Assembly: GCA_015521115.1 (NCBI GenBank)
Contig: WAOT01000010.1
Span: 1 to 44,807, forward strand
Direction: 5' to 3'
From: Desulfurococcales archaeon
GTDB taxonomy: Archaea; Thermoproteota; Thermoprotei_A; Sulfolobales; Acidilobaceae
Length of the DNA: 44,807 nt
Made by a program: the position numbers and the translations under genes
Notes under the pieces: model-generated
What the model saw: the letters and a program-made list of their open reading frames with translations, nothing else
Told to the model about the DNA's origin: nothing
The model's database searches: none
Shown: piece after piece, positions 1 through 7,548 of the stretch
Layout: every line of letters starts with the position of its first letter
How positions within the stretch are numbered: the first letter of the stretch is position 1

Positions 1-185
1 GAACCGTTCCAGGCCTCCCCGCCTATGGGGGATTAGCCCCAGTTTCCCGGGGTTATCCCCCTCCCGAGGGTAGGTTAGCCACGTGTTACTCAGCCGTGCG
101 CCACGCCCCGCGGCGGCGGGGCGTTCGGCTCCCATGGCTTAGCCTTACCCCGATAGCGGTCGGGTCCGGCAGGATCAACCGGAGT
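1..185 (-). rRNA. 16S ribosomal RNA, 5' end (partial)
   Basis: Read on the minus strand from about position 185 downward, the sequence begins with the archaeal SSU signature CTCCGGTTGATCCTGCCGG and continues with the CCGCTATCGGGG and CTAAGCCATGGGAG blocks typical of helices 1-6. Only the first ~185 nt lie in the window; the rest runs off the left edge. The exact mature 5' end could be off by a few bases. Confidence 0.97.
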
Positions 186-459
186 TACGGCCGCGGCTGA
201 CCCCGCAGCCCTTCTCCGGGTAGGGGGCTTAGGGGGCGGACTGCTATCGTGGGCCCCCGCCCCTCTAAGGGGTTCGGGGGTGCGCCCCTCTGCTCCCCCG
301 GTGGGGATGTCCCTCGGTAGCGCCTCGGAGCCCCATGTCAGGCCCAAGCGTCCCCGGGATACGCTCCCCGGGGGGTGCTCGGGCCCCCATATCTAATCGT
401 CCAATCATCACACAGGCGCCCCCGCCCTCCCTCCTTGGGGGCGGGGCGTGCGCCACCAC
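186..459 (-). other. pre-16S leader (5' external spacer)
   Basis: The minus-strand sequence just upstream of 16S is very GC-rich and full of G/C runs able to form long stems. This fits the archaeal pre-rRNA leader, whose part nearest 16S pairs with sequence beyond the 16S 3' end to form the bulge-helix-bulge processing stem. The partner strand is outside the window, so the stem cannot be checked. The left boundary is inferred from a TATA-like site at 480-485. No credible protein gene lies here. Confidence 0.55.
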
Positions 460-479
460 TAACCTATGTCTTTGGGGGG

Positions 480-485
480 TTATAA
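480..485 (-). promoter_or_regulatory. candidate rRNA promoter TATA box
   Basis: TTATAA on the minus strand stands out in very GC-rich surroundings and would start a transcript near position 458, giving a pre-16S leader of about 270 nt. A similar TATAAC-GTTG block occurs at about 673-688, so a second, more distal promoter is possible. No mapping data are available. Confidence 0.35.
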
Positions 486-593
486 CGGTTGTGGGCTAGT
501 ATGCGGGGTTCTGGTATTACGGTAGCATGATGTGGTACCATGGTGTGCCCGCGGCTGGAGGCTGGAGACTCATCCACGAGCACCTCCACCTGC

Positions 594-750
594 GGGGGCT
601 CAGCCCCCAGTCGTCCCCGCGCCGCCGCCGGGAAGCCGCGGGCCGTGTAGGATCTTGTTGGACAAGGCGGAGGTATAACCGTTGAGGGCGGGGCTCAGCC
701 CTGCGCGGGGTCTTCACGGCCCCCGAGTAGATGGTTAGGGGGCTAAGCCC
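594..750. repeat. three GGGCTnAGCCC hairpins between rRNA leader and methyltransferase
   Basis: Three similar hairpins lie in gene-free DNA: GGGGGC-TCA-GCCCCC at 594-608, GGGC-TCA-GCCC at 691-701 and GGGC-TAA-GCCC at 740-750. The last sits just beyond the methyltransferase stop codon. The rest of 520-762 is GC-rich with no convincing open frame, tRNA, SRP or RNase P signature. They may be terminators or parts of a structured RNA; the role is unknown. Confidence 0.5.
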
Positions 751-762
751 TTTCGAGCCAGT

Positions 763-1395
763 TCACCGCCCCGCCACTATACATACGAATCCCTCCCAGC
801 CACTATAACTCCTAGGCTCCTCGGCACGGGGCTCCTCTTCTGGGCCGTATGAGAGTGTCGCCACCATACGTTCCACACGTAGCCCTGCATCTTCCAGGAG
901 GGATACGAGCTCCCCCACAGTGAGGAAGCGGGCGAGGGAGTAGAAGGGGTGTCCCCGGGAGGCGAGCTTCTCATAGTGGCGGCCCCAGGGGCTCTCCCTC
1001 GGGACAATACATGGCACAACCCGGCCGCCTCTTCTAACGACACGGGCTGACTCCTCCAGGACACGGGCTGGATCCTGGACGAAGCATAGGGTAACGACCA
1101 TGAGTACGGTGCCGAAGCTGTCGTCCCTGAAGGGGAGGCTCTCGCCCCTACCGAGCACAACCTCCACACCCCTGGCCCGGGCGATGCGGAGCATGCCCAT
1201 GCTCGGGTCTACACCATACTCACACCCCGCTTTGGAGGCGAACCAGCCGGTACCCACACCCACCTCAAGGCAGGGCCCGGGAGAGCCGTGGAGGGCCTCC
1301 CTCACAGCGAGGAGCTCGTTCCAAGCGTCGATGGGATGCCTCCTATACCACTCATCATACCTCTCATAGAGCCTATCGAAAACGCGATGCGACAA
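763..1395 (-). CDS. class I SAM-dependent methyltransferase
   Basis: The 210-residue protein has a Methyltransf_11-type fold. The SAM motif I is LEVGVGTGWFA (about residues 43-53), the acidic loop follows at GVDPSMGML, and motif IV lies at DDSFGTVLMV, followed by the post-methylation region RVVRRGGRVV. The substrate cannot be told from sequence; a small molecule or lipid is as likely as RNA. The start is TTG, since no ATG precedes the conserved region, and a TATA-like TATAATCT on the minus strand near 1433 places transcription start about 15 nt upstream. The gene stands alone between the rRNA leader and a divergent membrane protein gene. Confidence 0.85.
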   Translation of the reverse strand: MSHRVFDRLYERYDEWYRRHPIDAWNELLAVREALHGSPGPCLEVGVGTGWFASKAGCEYGVDPSMGMLRIARARGVEVVLGRGESLPFRDDSFGTVLMVVTLCFVQDPARVLEESARVVRRGGRVVPCIVPRESPWGRHYEKLASRGHPFYSLARFLTVGELVSLLEDAGLRVERMVATLSYGPEEEPRAEEPRSYSGWEGFVCIVAGR

Positions 1396-1580
1396 TGGGA
1401 GACCACCAACTCTTAAGAGCCCCCCGCCAATAGATTATATGGGCGCTCCACCCCTACGAGAAGACGCTTAACTCCACCCTCCAGGGGGATGTCCGGGCAG
1501 GGACGTACCGAGGGCCTTCACGGGAGGCCTATGAGGACGGTCTGGAGCGAGGGGAACCCGCCACAAGGGGTGCCAGTAAA

Positions 1581-2276
1581 GTGGTGCACATGTCGCTCGA
1601 GGACGTCATCCATAGCTTCCGGGAGTACGGCCCGCTAGGCCTATTCCTTGCAGCATTCATCTCAAACCTAATACCCGGGTTCCCCGCCCTCTACCTCACC
1701 CTAGTCGGAGCATACGGGGCGTTCACCCACGACATCAGAGGAGAGATCCTCGTCATACTATCAGCTGGAGTCGGAGCCGGCCTGGGCAAAGTTGTAGTCT
1801 TCTTCACGAGCAGCTTCCTGGCAGGGAGGAGCGCCCGCATAAGGAGTAAGAGGGAGGAGTACGCCTGGCTCCTCAAGCAGGGGAGGCTAGGCATATTCAT
1901 ACTCGTAATACTGGTCGCAAGCCTCCCCTTACCCGACGACGTCCTATACATACCCCTGGGGATCTCCGGCTTCTCCCTCCTCTGGTTCTCCCTGGGTGTG
2001 ATAATCGGTAAGATCCTCCTCACACTCCTAGTATACTATCTGGGCAACGCTTACTGGTCTCTCCTCGAGGGTGCCATGGGGGAGGGCGCAGTCCCCCTAC
2101 CCCTAGCCATTGCCGGGCTCGTTATCGGCACGGTACTACTAACAGCGATAATATTCCTAATGGACTGGAAGAGGATATACGAGGAGTACACTAGAAGGGG
2201 GATAGTGAAGGCCTTCATAGTATTCCTAGAAGAGCTGGTAAGAGTCCTCACGCTGAGGAGCCTCCGGAGGAAGTGA
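1581..2276 (+). CDS. VTT/DedA-like (SNARE-associated) membrane protein
   Basis: This 231-residue integral membrane protein has about five hydrophobic segments (roughly residues 15-45, 50-75, 104-125, 130-158 and 172-195) and a basic cytoplasmic C-terminus. The N-terminal stretch with NLIPGFPALYLTLVGAYGA and a re-entrant-like loop near LPLPDDVLYIPLGISG resemble the VTT (DedA/SNARE-associated) family, whose members act in lipid transport or membrane homeostasis. The assignment is by pattern only. The start is GTG at 1581 with GGGGTG 8 nt upstream; GTG 1584 and ATG 1590 are alternatives. It is divergent from the methyltransferase and not obviously in an operon. Confidence 0.6.
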   Translation: MVHMSLEDVIHSFREYGPLGLFLAAFISNLIPGFPALYLTLVGAYGAFTHDIRGEILVILSAGVGAGLGKVVVFFTSSFLAGRSARIRSKREEYAWLLKQGRLGIFILVILVASLPLPDDVLYIPLGISGFSLLWFSLGVIIGKILLTLLVYYLGNAYWSLLEGAMGEGAVPLPLAIAGLVIGTVLLTAIIFLMDWKRIYEEYTRRGIVKAFIVFLEELVRVLTLRSLRRK

Positions 2277-2388
2277 AAAACCCGGTTCTAGCAATATCGG
2301 TAGTATGGGGGGCAGTGAGGAGGATAGCGGACACTGAGGAGGGGGTTGAGTGCCCTGTTGATGAGGGATCAACCACCCGAGCCCCCCG

Positions 2389-3633
2389 CTAGGCCAGGAG
2401 CCTCTCATAGTCGATCAATTTCGCCGCCAACACCGCTGTGAGGGCGGTTGAGGCGAACAGTGCCGCAAGGTACCAGAGAGTCATCGAAGGGAGCCCCACC
2501 GCATAGTAGTTCAGCGCTAGGGCCGCATGGGTGAAGGGTACCAAACTCATAACGGCTCTCACCGCCTGGGGGAGCCTTGAGAAGTCGACCACTAGTGCTG
2601 CGAAATAGATCAGTAGGGCTAGGGTTGTAACGAGGAAGGACATGTTCTGGCTCGCCCTAACACTCCTACTCCTACCCGCTATTACCGCCGTTAAGAACGC
2701 AGTGAACCCTATCAGTCCCAGCACGCTCCCGAGCCATACCAGCGCTAGTCCCAGGGTTAGGCTCAACCCCAGCCCTGCAAGGGCGAAGTAGGCGAGTATC
2801 CCCGCACTATCAGCTACCGCCCCCAGCAGGCCAGCCACACCCGCCGCGACCACCTTACCCGCCAGCAGCTCCCCTCTGGTGAGGGGTGAGATGAGGAGCA
2901 TCTCGAGCGTCCGCCTCTCCCTCTCCCCGGCTATAGCGTCACTCATAAAGACCACGACAGGGTTCACGACGAAGAATAAGCTGAAGGCGAGAACCCGTGC
3001 GGCCTCGGCGACCCTAACCCTACTCTCAGGCGCGGCCTGCCCCGTGGCCGTGTGGTACTGAACCTTAACCCTCAGCGGGCTGAGGACGGCCCATGGGTCG
3101 ACGCTCACGTTAGCCTCCTCAGCAAGCTTAGAGACCCTCTCGGCCGCCAGCTGGGAGCCCACCTGGGAGGAGGCCTGCTGGAGGGCATAGAGTGCCTGCT
3201 GGCCAGCGCTTGTGAGAGAGCTACTAACGCTGAGAACAGCGACCTCTCCAAGGCTTGATGCTGCTTCCCCAAAGCCCTCTGGTACTATGACCTGTATATC
3301 ACAACCGCCCCCCGAGGCGTTGAGAGCAACCACTGGCTCGAAACCCCATGAGCGGAGAGTTGATACTGTCAGGTTGAGCACTTTGGACACGACCCTCTCC
3401 GCCTCAGGGCTCGTGTCCTCTAGCCTGACACATATGACCACCTGCTGCTCCCCTGCCAGGAGGCCTGTGAGGAGGGCCATGGCGGGCAGGCCTAGGAATG
3501 GTAGGATTATTATCGCGGCTATCGTCCTCCTATCCCTGAGGAGGTCTCGGAGATCCTTCCCAGCAAGGACTAGTATTCTCCTAAGCTTCTCCGACCGCTC
3601 TGGTAAACGCCTCCTCAAGACCCTCAGCCCCAT
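2389..3633 (-). CDS. ABC-2 type transporter permease (NatB-like)
   Basis: The 414-residue protein has a basic N-terminus, one transmembrane helix (about residues 38-60), a large soluble domain (about 61-215), then five or six helices. This is the ABC-2 permease layout seen in NatB-type sodium or drug exporters. The stretch AGERERRTLEMLLISPLTRGELLAGK just before the second membrane block is the characteristic ABC-2 coupling segment. It follows and overlaps the ATPase gene by 53 nt if ATG 3633 is used; a TTG six codons in would shorten the overlap slightly. The two genes surely encode one exporter; its substrate is unknown. Confidence 0.85.
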   Translation of the reverse strand: MGLRVLRRRLPERSEKLRRILVLAGKDLRDLLRDRRTIAAIIILPFLGLPAMALLTGLLAGEQQVVICVRLEDTSPEAERVVSKVLNLTVSTLRSWGFEPVVALNASGGGCDIQVIVPEGFGEAASSLGEVAVLSVSSSLTSAGQQALYALQQASSQVGSQLAAERVSKLAEEANVSVDPWAVLSPLRVKVQYHTATGQAAPESRVRVAEAARVLAFSLFFVVNPVVVFMSDAIAGERERRTLEMLLISPLTRGELLAGKVVAAGVAGLLGAVADSAGILAYFALAGLGLSLTLGLALVWLGSVLGLIGFTAFLTAVIAGRSRSVRASQNMSFLVTTLALLIYFAALVVDFSRLPQAVRAVMSLVPFTHAALALNYYAVGLPSMTLWYLAALFASTALTAVLAAKLIDYERLLA

Positions 3634-4315
3634 ACCTTTCTAACGCTCCCTCAACGGTGCCCTCATACACGATCCTCCCCTTATAGATGAAGGCAATCCT
3701 AGTAGCGAACCTCTCCGCCTCTAGGATGTTATGGCTTGTGGCCAACACTGTTACACCCTCCTCCCTAACAAGCCTCAATATCTCCCTCTTCATCCGGTAG
3801 GCCGAGATCACGTCGACCCCGCTAAACGGCTCGTCAAGAACTAGGAGGCGGGGCCTCCTCATCAATGCCACCGCTAGGAGAAGCCTCCGCCTCATCCCCC
3901 TACTATACTCGCCAGCCCTCCTCTCAAGATCCTCACCCAAGCCCGAGATGCGGGCCCCATATTCCGCAGTACCCCTCCACCCGTCGGGGTCATATAGGCG
4001 CGCATAGAACTCCAAGATCTCCCGGCCCGTCAGCCTCTCATATACGTCGGCATTCTCGGGCACGTAACCGATTACCCTCTTAACCTCCTCCCACCCCGAA
4101 CCCCCCGGAACGGTGCTGAGCGTCTCAACATGCCCATGATCAGGCCTATAGAGGCCTAGGGCCACCCTTATCATCGTCGTCTTACCGGAGCCGTTAGGGC
4201 CTAGGAGGTAGAATAGGGAGCCGGAGGGGACTTCCAATGTCACCCCCTTAAGCGCCGGGTGACCCCGGAAACTCTTCCAAACATCAATTACTTTTACCGC
4301 GGCATTCCCGGGCAA
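3581..4315 (-). CDS. ABC transporter ATP-binding protein
   Basis: The 244-residue nucleotide-binding subunit has Walker A GPNGSGKTT (39-47), a Q-loop region GYVPEN with E in place of Q (83-88), a degenerate signature YSRGM (137-141), Walker B LLVLDEP (157-163) and switch His in ATSHN (about 195). YSRGM instead of LSGGQ is common in the ABC-2 exporter subgroup. The start is TTG 4315. It forms an overlapping two-gene operon with the permease downstream and would drive export of an unidentified substrate such as an ion, lipid, peptide or drug. Confidence 0.93.
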   Translation of the reverse strand: MPGNAAVKVIDVWKSFRGHPALKGVTLEVPSGSLFYLLGPNGSGKTTMIRVALGLYRPDHGHVETLSTVPGGSGWEEVKRVIGYVPENADVYERLTGREILEFYARLYDPDGWRGTAEYGARISGLGEDLERRAGEYSRGMRRRLLLAVALMRRPRLLVLDEPFSGVDVISAYRMKREILRLVREEGVTVLATSHNILEAERFATRIAFIYKGRIVYEGTVEGALERYGAEGLEEAFTRAVGEA

Positions 4316-4470
4316 GCCCCTAGACCCCTCCAGCTGAGACCTAACACACCCTTTTCTTGTAAACTCTTGTCCAGGCGAAACGCTTCAACCCTGTAGTCCC
4401 GTGCATCTACTTATCACCCCGATCAACTCCTTCCTAATTAACTCCGGGGGCGACCCCCAGAAGGTGAGCC

Positions 4471-5130
4471 GTGTTGGGGCCCGCCGAGGAGTTCATAGCA
4501 AAGTATGAGGAAAAGGGCTACATGGTGTTAAAGGCTATCCTGGTAGCCGCCAGGACACGCCTCGGCGGGCCCGGGCTGGGCGACTTCTCGTATAAGGATG
4601 TGAAAAGGTACCTTGAGAAGAACGGGTACAACTACAACCCAAGCCTCCTACTCTCCAAGCTCGAGAGGGAGTATGGCCTCATTGAAACCACATACAAGTC
4701 GGGGGGACAGCACTGGTGGAAGATCCTCGACATGGAGGCGATCGAAGACGCAGTCGCCAGCTATGAGGGTGTCGAGCCCGAAGAGAAGCTGCCCCCGAGG
4801 GCGAGGCTCCTCAAGATACAGTTCTACTCCCTAGACCCGGAGAGGATCCTAGACCTGCTTAACAGGCTCTCCAAGCGTAGGAGGCTAAGCGAGCATGAGA
4901 GGAGGCTTCTAAAGAGGATCGTCTTCGAGGATCTCCCGAGACTGGTCGACTTCCTAGAAGAGGCAAGCAGTAGTTACCCCGAGGATCTCGAGGCTGAGAT
5001 CGAGATGGCAGAAGCCATACTAGGCCTAGCCGAGAAACTTGTATCCCCCGTTAGAGGCGCCGGGAGGCTAGAGGAACCCCCTCTCCACGGCATAGCTCAG
5101 CCTGTCAAGCATCGCCTTAAAGGCCGCTGA
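4471..5130 (+). CDS. conserved archaeal protein with N-terminal winged-helix-like region
   Basis: The protein has about 219 residues. Residues 1-85 look like a winged helix (FSYKDVKRYLEKNGY, then a basic-hydrophobic LLLSKLEREYGLIETTYKSG wing). The rest is helical and charged, with a leucine-rich segment around 120-190 that could form a coiled coil. I do not recognise a named family. AAGGTGA at 4461-4467 is a good ribosome site but only 3 nt from GTG 4471; TTG 4474 would be better spaced. A TAATTAA box at 4436 puts transcription start just upstream. The gene converges on, and overlaps by 63 nt, the phosphopantothenate synthetase gene. Confidence 0.75.
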   Translation: MLGPAEEFIAKYEEKGYMVLKAILVAARTRLGGPGLGDFSYKDVKRYLEKNGYNYNPSLLLSKLEREYGLIETTYKSGGQHWWKILDMEAIEDAVASYEGVEPEEKLPPRARLLKIQFYSLDPERILDLLNRLSKRRRLSEHERRLLKRIVFEDLPRLVDFLEEASSSYPEDLEAEIEMAEAILGLAEKLVSPVRGAGRLEEPPLHGIAQPVKHRLKGR

Positions 5131-5841
5131 CAGGATCCTCCTGTTATCATAACTTCTAATTATAGACTCTAACTCCTCCCTACTCTTACCCTTAAGATCC
5201 CTAGCTATTGCTATCATGTTCCTAGTCGCTCTTATCGCCTCATCAACTATGGTAATCGTAGCCTTCTGAGCAGTCCTGCTGAAGGGGTTCAGGTCTATGG
5301 CGGCTACAGCCTTGCCTGCCGCTACAAACGCTTCAGTCCTGTCGCCATCCTCTATTGCTAATAGAACCACGTCAGCCTTGTAGAGGCCCTCGACACAAAC
5401 TATACCCCTCATACTCTCCAGACCGGGGATATGGGTCTTCTCACACTCCGGATCCATGAGGTTCGGCACACCGTGATCCTTGAGGTGCCCGTATATTCTC
5501 CTCACTCTATCCTCGGTTCTATGGAAGAGGTTGACCTCCACTAGGGCCCCCGTGAGCCTTGCCAGCTCACCTATCTCCCTGGCAGCCAGTGCCGCATAGT
5601 TCCCGTTAACGCTAATGACCGGCCTCTCTGCGAGGAGGAGAGCGGCTACAGCAGCCCTCTCAGCCTCGAGAGCGAACCAGTGAGTCCTCTCCCCCAGGAT
5701 GTAATCGAAAGCCTCGCCTCTACCATGAGCTATCAGTCCTTGGGGCACCACGAGGCCCCTCCTGAAGCCCTCGACAAGCTTCTCCCTGATCATGAGGCTC
5801 TTGTAGCGGGGGTGGCTCTTTGGTATCTTATCATGTGCCAT
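5068..5841 (-). CDS. 4-phosphopantoate--beta-alanine ligase (archaeal phosphopantothenate synthetase)
   Basis: The 257-residue protein matches archaeal phosphopantothenate synthetase (PPS). It starts IPKSHPRYKSL, has the conserved GLIAHGRGEAFDYILGE block (about 36-52), and later SVNGNYAAL and DLNPFSRTA. The enzyme joins phosphopantoate and beta-alanine with ATP, the archaeal step that, after pantoate kinase, replaces the bacterial PanC/CoaA route to CoA. Its ATG overlaps the end of the pantoate kinase gene by about 11 nt, so the two are translationally coupled as the last genes of a CoA operon. Family and context agree, so confidence is high. Confidence 0.95.
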   Translation of the reverse strand: MAHDKIPKSHPRYKSLMIREKLVEGFRRGLVVPQGLIAHGRGEAFDYILGERTHWFALEAERAAVAALLLAERPVISVNGNYAALAAREIGELARLTGALVEVNLFHRTEDRVRRIYGHLKDHGVPNLMDPECEKTHIPGLESMRGIVCVEGLYKADVVLLAIEDGDRTEAFVAAGKAVAAIDLNPFSRTAQKATITIVDEAIRATRNMIAIARDLKGKSREELESIIRSYDNRRILSAAFKAMLDRLSYAVERGFL

Positions 5842-6685
5842 AATCCCACCACACTCGGACGCCCGACTCGGATGGTCTTAGGAGTCTCAGGCTAACACCT
5901 TTAAGGTTGCCTAGGTGCTCGAAAGCGTCACCCAGTCTATCCTCCTCGACTATGACAACTGCTACACTCTTCTTGGCGTAATACCCTATAAGGCCTGGCG
6001 TGGAGCGGACGATGTCAACCTGGCCGCCTACAACATGTCTGAGGAGGTTGAGCCTATCAGTGTAGATCCGTGAGGCGTAAACGAAAGACTCTAGGCTCAT
6101 CTCATCGGAAACCCTCCTAATAAGCCTCAACGCTAGAGGGGCGCTTTCCCGTATATACCCCTCAGAGAGGAGCTCCCGCGTGCTCCTGCCCTCCCCCTCA
6201 ACCGATATTATACCGATACTCCTAGGGAGGGGGACACACTCAACCCTACCCAGGCCAGGGGCTCCTGGGTGTAGGCGGATCACTATCCCTATACCACAGC
6301 TAAGTGCTAGGACGTCGCCAAGCCCTGTCCTCTCGAGAACCTCGGCCTTATGGGCCGCTTGAAGCGCCTCCAAGACCCCGACCTTGCGGCCGCCAATCTT
6401 TACAGAGGCAAGGACAGAGGTGATGGCTGACGCCGCACTCACAGCGTACCCTCTTCCCGGGGGGAGTGGTGATATGAATTTCCCGCGGAGATCCCTAGCT
6501 CCAATGAGTCTTAGGGCTCTTCTAGCAGTCTCTGTAAGAGGCTCCTCGACACCTGGGAAACACGACGTATAGCCTGGCTCCACTGCGAGGCCGATGCCGA
6601 GAGACCCTGTTGAGAGAGGGGAGGACGTGTAGACTGGGTAGAAAATTGATGTTATGTGGTGTGGGCTCCAGGCGCACCAGGGCAA
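5831..6685 (-). CDS. pantoate kinase (GHMP family)
   Basis: This 284-residue GHMP-superfamily kinase has the pantoate kinase hallmarks: an N-terminal SPHHITSIFYPV followed by STGSLGIGLAVEPG (about 7-38) and the ATP-binding PLPPGRGYAVSAA motif (about 74-86). It phosphorylates pantoate, the first dedicated step of archaeal CoA synthesis, and supplies the next gene's enzyme. The start is TTG 6685 with GGGAG just upstream; a GTG eight bases in is possible. It lies 25 nt after nadE and overlaps the synthetase gene. Confidence 0.93.
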   Translation of the reverse strand: MPWCAWSPHHITSIFYPVYTSSPLSTGSLGIGLAVEPGYTSCFPGVEEPLTETARRALRLIGARDLRGKFISPLPPGRGYAVSAASAITSVLASVKIGGRKVGVLEALQAAHKAEVLERTGLGDVLALSCGIGIVIRLHPGAPGLGRVECVPLPRSIGIISVEGEGRSTRELLSEGYIRESAPLALRLIRRVSDEMSLESFVYASRIYTDRLNLLRHVVGGQVDIVRSTPGLIGYYAKKSVAVVIVEEDRLGDAFEHLGNLKGVSLRLLRPSESGVRVWWDYGT

Positions 6686-6710
6686 TTCCGCTCCCTTATC
6701 CCTACGAGGC

Positions 6711-7547
6711 CTACTTCTTGTAGTAGCGTGCTATCAGGTCTAGAGGGGGTGTGGGGGGCATCTCCCTCTTATGCCTGGACTTCTCGTGCATCTCCAATAC
6801 CTTCTTAACCTTCCACTCCTCTACCCCTGTCGCCTCTGGCACCTCCTCTGGTTTCAGGCCGCGGTCGAATATTGCGTGGAGTATGAGGTCGATCTCCTCA
6901 TATGGTATGCCCAGCTCCCCCTCCGCGGTCTGCCCCGGCCACAGCCTGGGGCTACTGGGCTTGAGTGCCACCTTCTCGGGAACCCCCAGGTGGAGGGCTA
7001 GCCTTCGAACCTGAGTCTTGTAGAGGATGCCTATGGGTAGGATGTCTACCCCCCCGTCACCGTATTTCGTATAGTATCCTATGAGTATCTCACTCCTATC
7101 GCCACTCCCGAGTACTAGATAGTTAAGCTTGTTGGCGTAATAGTAGAGGGTGCACATCCTTATGCGAGCCCTAAGGTTGCCCAAGGGGAGCCTGTCCGCC
7201 TCGTCGCTCTCATAGATGGGGAGTGCGCCCTTGAACACGTCGACGATCGGTGATATATTTATAATGTGGGGCTCAGTGCCGGCCAGTCGGATGAGGTTCT
7301 TCGCGTCCTCAACGTCCTCCTCCGGGGTGACGAGCACGTCGGGCATTATCAGGGGCCTAACCTTACTGGGCCCTAGTGCCTTCACTGCGAGGAAGAGTGC
7401 AGTAGCGCTGTCCACACCGCCACTGACGCCGACTACTACCCCCTTTGCACCGGCCTCCTCGACCTTCGAGCGTATGAACTCGATGATGCCCTCAGCAACT
7501 TCATTGTATGGGATGTCCACAATGTCCTTCAGGGTTATTCTCGCCAT
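6711..7547 (-). CDS. nadE: NAD+ synthetase, ammonia-dependent
   Basis: The 278-residue N-type ATP pyrophosphatase has the SGGVDS P-loop (42-47) and conserved LGSGDRSEILIGYYTKYGDGGVDI (about 150-173) for deamido-NAD binding. It lacks an N-terminal nitrilase domain, so it uses free ammonia. ATG 7547 lies 1 nt after the coaBC stop codon and 5 nt after GGGGTGGT, so it is a better start than the upstream GTG at 7556. Placement between coaBC and pantoate kinase makes a joint CoA/NAD cofactor operon; nadM, which makes the preceding dinucleotide step, is elsewhere in the window at 34650. Confidence 0.96.
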   Translation of the reverse strand: MARITLKDIVDIPYNEVAEGIIEFIRSKVEEAGAKGVVVGVSGGVDSATALFLAVKALGPSKVRPLIMPDVLVTPEEDVEDAKNLIRLAGTEPHIINISPIVDVFKGALPIYESDEADRLPLGNLRARIRMCTLYYYANKLNYLVLGSGDRSEILIGYYTKYGDGGVDILPIGILYKTQVRRLALHLGVPEKVALKPSSPRLWPGQTAEGELGIPYEEIDLILHAIFDRGLKPEEVPEATGVEEWKVKKVLEMHEKSRHKREMPPTPPLDLIARYYKK

Positions 7548-7548
7548 C

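Noticed and set aside
403-412. GTGATGA on the minus strand within the 16S leader
   Set aside because: A lone C-box match with no D' or D box nearby.
777-1169. 130-codon minus-strand open frame
   Set aside because: Overlaps the methyltransferase in another frame of the same strand; the methyltransferase has recognisable motifs and this has none.
2345-2376. GTTGATGAGGGATCAAC after the VTT-like gene as a C/D sRNA
   Set aside because: The upstream C-like box is mismatched and the box order fails; a simple hairpin or terminator explains it.
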